From an uncultured Clostridia bacterium (GTDB lineage: Bacteria; Bacillota; Clostridia; Christensenellales; Aristaeellaceae): a stretch of DNA of 15,187 bases. The stretch lies in contig CAMJXZ010000039.1 of NCBI GenBank assembly GCA_946409855.1, positions 1-15,187 on the forward strand. The letters run 5' to 3'. Positions 13,458 to 15,187 of the stretch are shown piece after piece. The notes under the pieces are model-generated. The model did no database searches and had not been told where the DNA came from. It worked only from the letters and a program-made list of their open reading frames with translations. Position 1 is the stretch's first letter. Each line of letters begins with the position of its first letter. The position numbers and the translations under genes were made by a program.

Positions 13458-14132
13458 ATGAAAAGAAGTGTTCTGACCCGGCTCGCTTCCCTCCTTTTGT
13501 GCGCGCTGCTGATCGCGCCTGCCGCCCAAAGCGAAAGCCTGGCGGCGGAAAACGGCGTACAGCTGCTTTTGTCCCAGGCGCTCTCCCTGTGCGCCATGAT
13601 GGACGCCTGCGCGGATGAGCCCGCCTACGTCCGGCTGTACGAAGGAGACGGCGCGGCCAAAGCGCAGATCGCCCGGATCGGCGCGCAGGACTGGACGGCC
13701 CTGGAGGGAGCCCGGCTGTACATCATCAAAGAAAAGCTGTTCTCCGTTTATCTTTCCGCCTCCTCCGTCGATTACGGCGCGCTGAGCGGGCCCGTCCGGG
13801 ACAAGCTGCGGGACGGCATTCCCCCTTCGGTCCTCAGCATGGGCGCCAGCGGCGAGCTCGAAGGGTTCAGCGCGGCGGCCTCGGCCCTGCGCTGCGGGAA
13901 AGTGTTTTTCGCGTACGGGGCGCGGGTGCCCCGCTGGTGCCTGATGCACCTGACCTTCCGGGGCGAATACGACGCGCTGTGCTCCTTTGTCAGCACCGAG
14001 GACGGCGTCGTTTCCGCCTATCTGATGCCCGCCGAGAAAGACAGCCTGTCCCGGACCATCCGGATGCTGACCTACACGGGCGTCCCCCAGAGCGAACTGT
14101 TCGAATCTGTTCCGGTTGATATCGATCCCTGA
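13458..14132 (+). CDS. Small secreted protein of unknown function between gyrB and gyrA
   Basis: The protein has 224 residues and I do not recognise the family. An N-terminal signal peptide is clear: basic MKRSVLTR, a hydrophobic core LASLLLCALLIAPAA, and a probable cut near AQS (25) or SLA (29). The mature part has five cysteines (45, 51, 146, 161, 175), so disulphides are possible. I see no enzyme motif, no further membrane helix and no cell-wall anchor. CGGAGG lies about six bases before the ATG. The gene starts 15 bases after gyrB and ends 27 bases before gyrA, so all three are probably on one mRNA. A secreted product inside a gyrase operon is odd. Codon use is GC-rich like gyrB, which argues against a very recent insertion. 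Confidence 0.8.
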   Translation: MKRSVLTRLASLLLCALLIAPAAQSESLAAENGVQLLLSQALSLCAMMDACADEPAYVRLYEGDGAAKAQIARIGAQDWTALEGARLYIIKEKLFSVYLSASSVDYGALSGPVRDKLRDGIPPSVLSMGASGELEGFSAAASALRCGKVFFAYGARVPRWCLMHLTFRGEYDALCSFVSTEDGVVSAYLMPAEKDSLSRTIRMLTYTGVPQSELFESVPVDIDP

Positions 14133-14159
14133 CCCGGATCTCCTGAAAGGATACGCAAA

Positions 14160-14837
14160 ATGGCCAGTGAAATCAAAGACCGGCTGATGCCGGCCGACCT
14201 GGAAACCGAAATGAAAACCTCGTTCATCGCCTACGCGATGGCGGTCATCATCAACCGCGCGCTGCCCGATGTGCGCGACGGGTTAAAGCCCGTGCACCGC
14301 CGGATCCTGTACGACATGAACGAGCTGGGCATGACGCCGGACAAGCCCTTCCGCAAATCCGCCCGCATCGTGGGCGACGTGCTGGGCAAGTTCCACCCCC
14401 ACGGCGACGCCTCCGTGTACGACGCCATGGTCCGCCTGGCGCAGGATTTCTCCATCCGCTACCCCCTGGTGGAAGGGCAGGGCAACTTCGGCTCCGTCGA
14501 CGGGGACGGCGCCGCCGCCATGCGTTACACCGAAGCCCGCATGAGCAAAATCTGCACCTACATGATGCAGGATATCGACAAGGATACCGTCGATTTCATG
14601 CCCAACTTCGACGAAACGCTGATGCAGCCCACGGTGCTGCCCGCGCGCTTCCCCAACCTGCTGGTCAACGGCGCGAGCGGCATCGCGGTCGGCCTGGCCA
14701 CCAACATCCCGCCGCACAACCCCGGCGAGGTCATCGACGGCGTGATCGCGCTGATTGACGACCCGGCCATGACGTGCGAGCAGCTGATGAAGATCATCCC
14801 CGCGCCCGATTTCAAAGCATGTACCTTGATGGTGTAG
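14160..14837 (+). CDS. gyrA: DNA gyrase subunit A, N-terminal part, broken at a junction near 14810
   Basis: The first 218 codons are an excellent GyrA breakage-reunion domain: LPDVRDGLKPVHRRIL (35-50), the quinolone region HPHGDASVYDAMVRLAQ (79-95), the catalytic Tyr-123 in AAMRYTEARMSK, and NLLVNGASGIAVGLATNIPPH. The start has AAGGA eight bases upstream of the ATG. The frame ends at 14837, but only as far as Asp-Phe (14808-14813) does it follow GyrA. Family members continue with Pro-Thr-Gly-Gly; here it reads KACTLMV and stops. About 600 residues are missing. The last eight codons are antisense to a histidine-kinase gene, so the end is an artefact of the junction. Ala-84/Ser-85 occupy the positions of E. 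coli Ser-83/Ala-84. Confidence 0.95.
   Translation: MASEIKDRLMPADLETEMKTSFIAYAMAVIINRALPDVRDGLKPVHRRILYDMNELGMTPDKPFRKSARIVGDVLGKFHPHGDASVYDAMVRLAQDFSIRYPLVEGQGNFGSVDGDGAAAMRYTEARMSKICTYMMQDIDKDTVDFMPNFDETLMQPTVLPARFPNLLVNGASGIAVGLATNIPPHNPGEVIDGVIALIDDPAMTCEQLMKIIPAPDFKACTLMV
14807..14814. other. Abrupt junction between gyrA and an unrelated sequence
   Basis: Plus-strand gyrA homology ends at GATTTC (14808-14813), and the minus-strand HPt domain homology ends at the same place after VHALKS. The few bases compatible with both proteins form a short microhomology. Base composition drops from about two thirds GC in the gyrA line before it to about half after it. This fits an assembly chimera, or less likely a deletion or inversion breakpoint. 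Confidence 0.75.
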
Positions 14838-15187
14838 TTTGCAATATCACCGCCAGCTGCAAACTTCTCCAGGGCAAAGGCGTTCTCCCTGGCAGCCCTG
14901 GCAAATTCCTTCAGCACCTCCAGGTAAAGCTGCGGGCTGCCCATGGCCTGGGCGGCTTTCTCTGTCTCTATGCCCTCTATCTTCGGCAGAGGCTGACTGT
15001 CTTCTTTAGACACCGCCCCCTCTTTTTCTATCAGCTCGGCGGGCAGGAAACGCTCCACCAGTTCTTCCAGCAGTTCCGGGTCAACGGGCTTCAGCAGGTA
15101 CTCGGCAAAGCCCTGCTGCAGATACATATCCCTGGCGCCGATGACGTTGTTGGCAGTCATGGCAATCACCGGCACCTTCGGGCGGCA
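14807..15187 (-). CDS. Hybrid sensor kinase / receiver-HPt protein fragment, both ends missing
   Basis: On the minus strand an open frame enters at 15187 and reads RPKVPVIAMTANN, then GFAEYLLKPVDPELLEELV. This is the C-terminal half of a receiver domain with the conserved Thr/Ala region and Lys-Pro. A linker of about 25 residues follows, then an HPt domain (IEGIETEKAAQAMG, LYLEVLKEFA) up to the phospho-accepting histidine in KVHALKS. Residues after this no longer resemble HPt because they are antisense gyrA. The receiver-HPt order is that of the C-terminus of tripartite hybrid histidine kinases, or of a stand-alone phosphorelay protein. The kinase core would lie beyond 15187. The codons are less GC-biased than in gyrA, so the piece may come from another locus or another genome. 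Confidence 0.8.

Noticed and set aside
11472..13949. An 825-codon open frame on the minus strand opposite gyrB
   Set aside because: It is entirely antisense to an unmistakable GyrB with Toprim and GHKL motifs. The long open frame comes from high GC content at gyrB third codon positions.
14558..14806. Continuation of the hybrid kinase frame into the gyrA region
   Set aside because: The minus-strand frame stays open by chance, but after VHALKS the translation no longer resembles an HPt domain and is antisense to well-conserved gyrA.

Overview
The window looks like chromosomal DNA of a fairly GC-rich member of the Clostridia (Bacillota). The grounds are strong AGGAGG-type ribosome binding sites, consensus sigma-A-type promoters, a short (654-residue) GyrB, Firmicutes-style Opp ATPases without the C-terminal cysteine cluster, a DUF3899-like membrane protein, a YdjI-like SPFH/zinc-ribbon protein and a BspA-like secreted protein. 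A gut or rumen lineage such as the Christensenellales is plausible, but this is inferred from protein style only.

Layout. Positions 1-11237 are coded almost entirely on the minus strand. Read in the direction of transcription (right to left) they form three units. (i) A peptide-transport operon, oppA-oppB-oppC-oppD-oppF-DUF3899 (11237 to 2349), has a near-perfect promoter at 11294-11322 and two strong stem-loops between oppA and oppB. (ii) A two-gene unit (2170 to 330) encodes a degenerate receiver-like protein and an SPFH protein with four zinc knuckles. Its promoter carries a 9-bp palindrome around the -10 box, and a GC-rich hairpin follows the last gene. (iii) A secreted BspA-like protein (193 to beyond position 1) has its own promoter at 233-262. 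From 11398 rightwards the plus strand carries gyrB, a small secreted protein of unknown function, and gyrA. gyrB is divergent from oppA, with about 240 bp between them.

How the genes fit together. OppA captures peptides outside the cell, OppB and OppC form the membrane channel, and OppD and OppF are the ATPases. Four of these five subunits are much larger than the classical proteins. OppD has about 380 extra residues inserted between the Q-loop and the ABC signature. OppF has about 100 between Walker A and the Q-loop. OppC has about 190 outside the membrane after its first helix. OppA is 822 residues and has no lipobox cysteine. This enlarged Opp system is the most interesting biology here.

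The right end is anomalous. gyrA is intact for about 218 codons and then switches abruptly, at about 14807-14814, into the antisense of a receiver-HPt hybrid kinase of different base composition. This looks like an assembly chimera or a rearrangement breakpoint, not a natural gene end.
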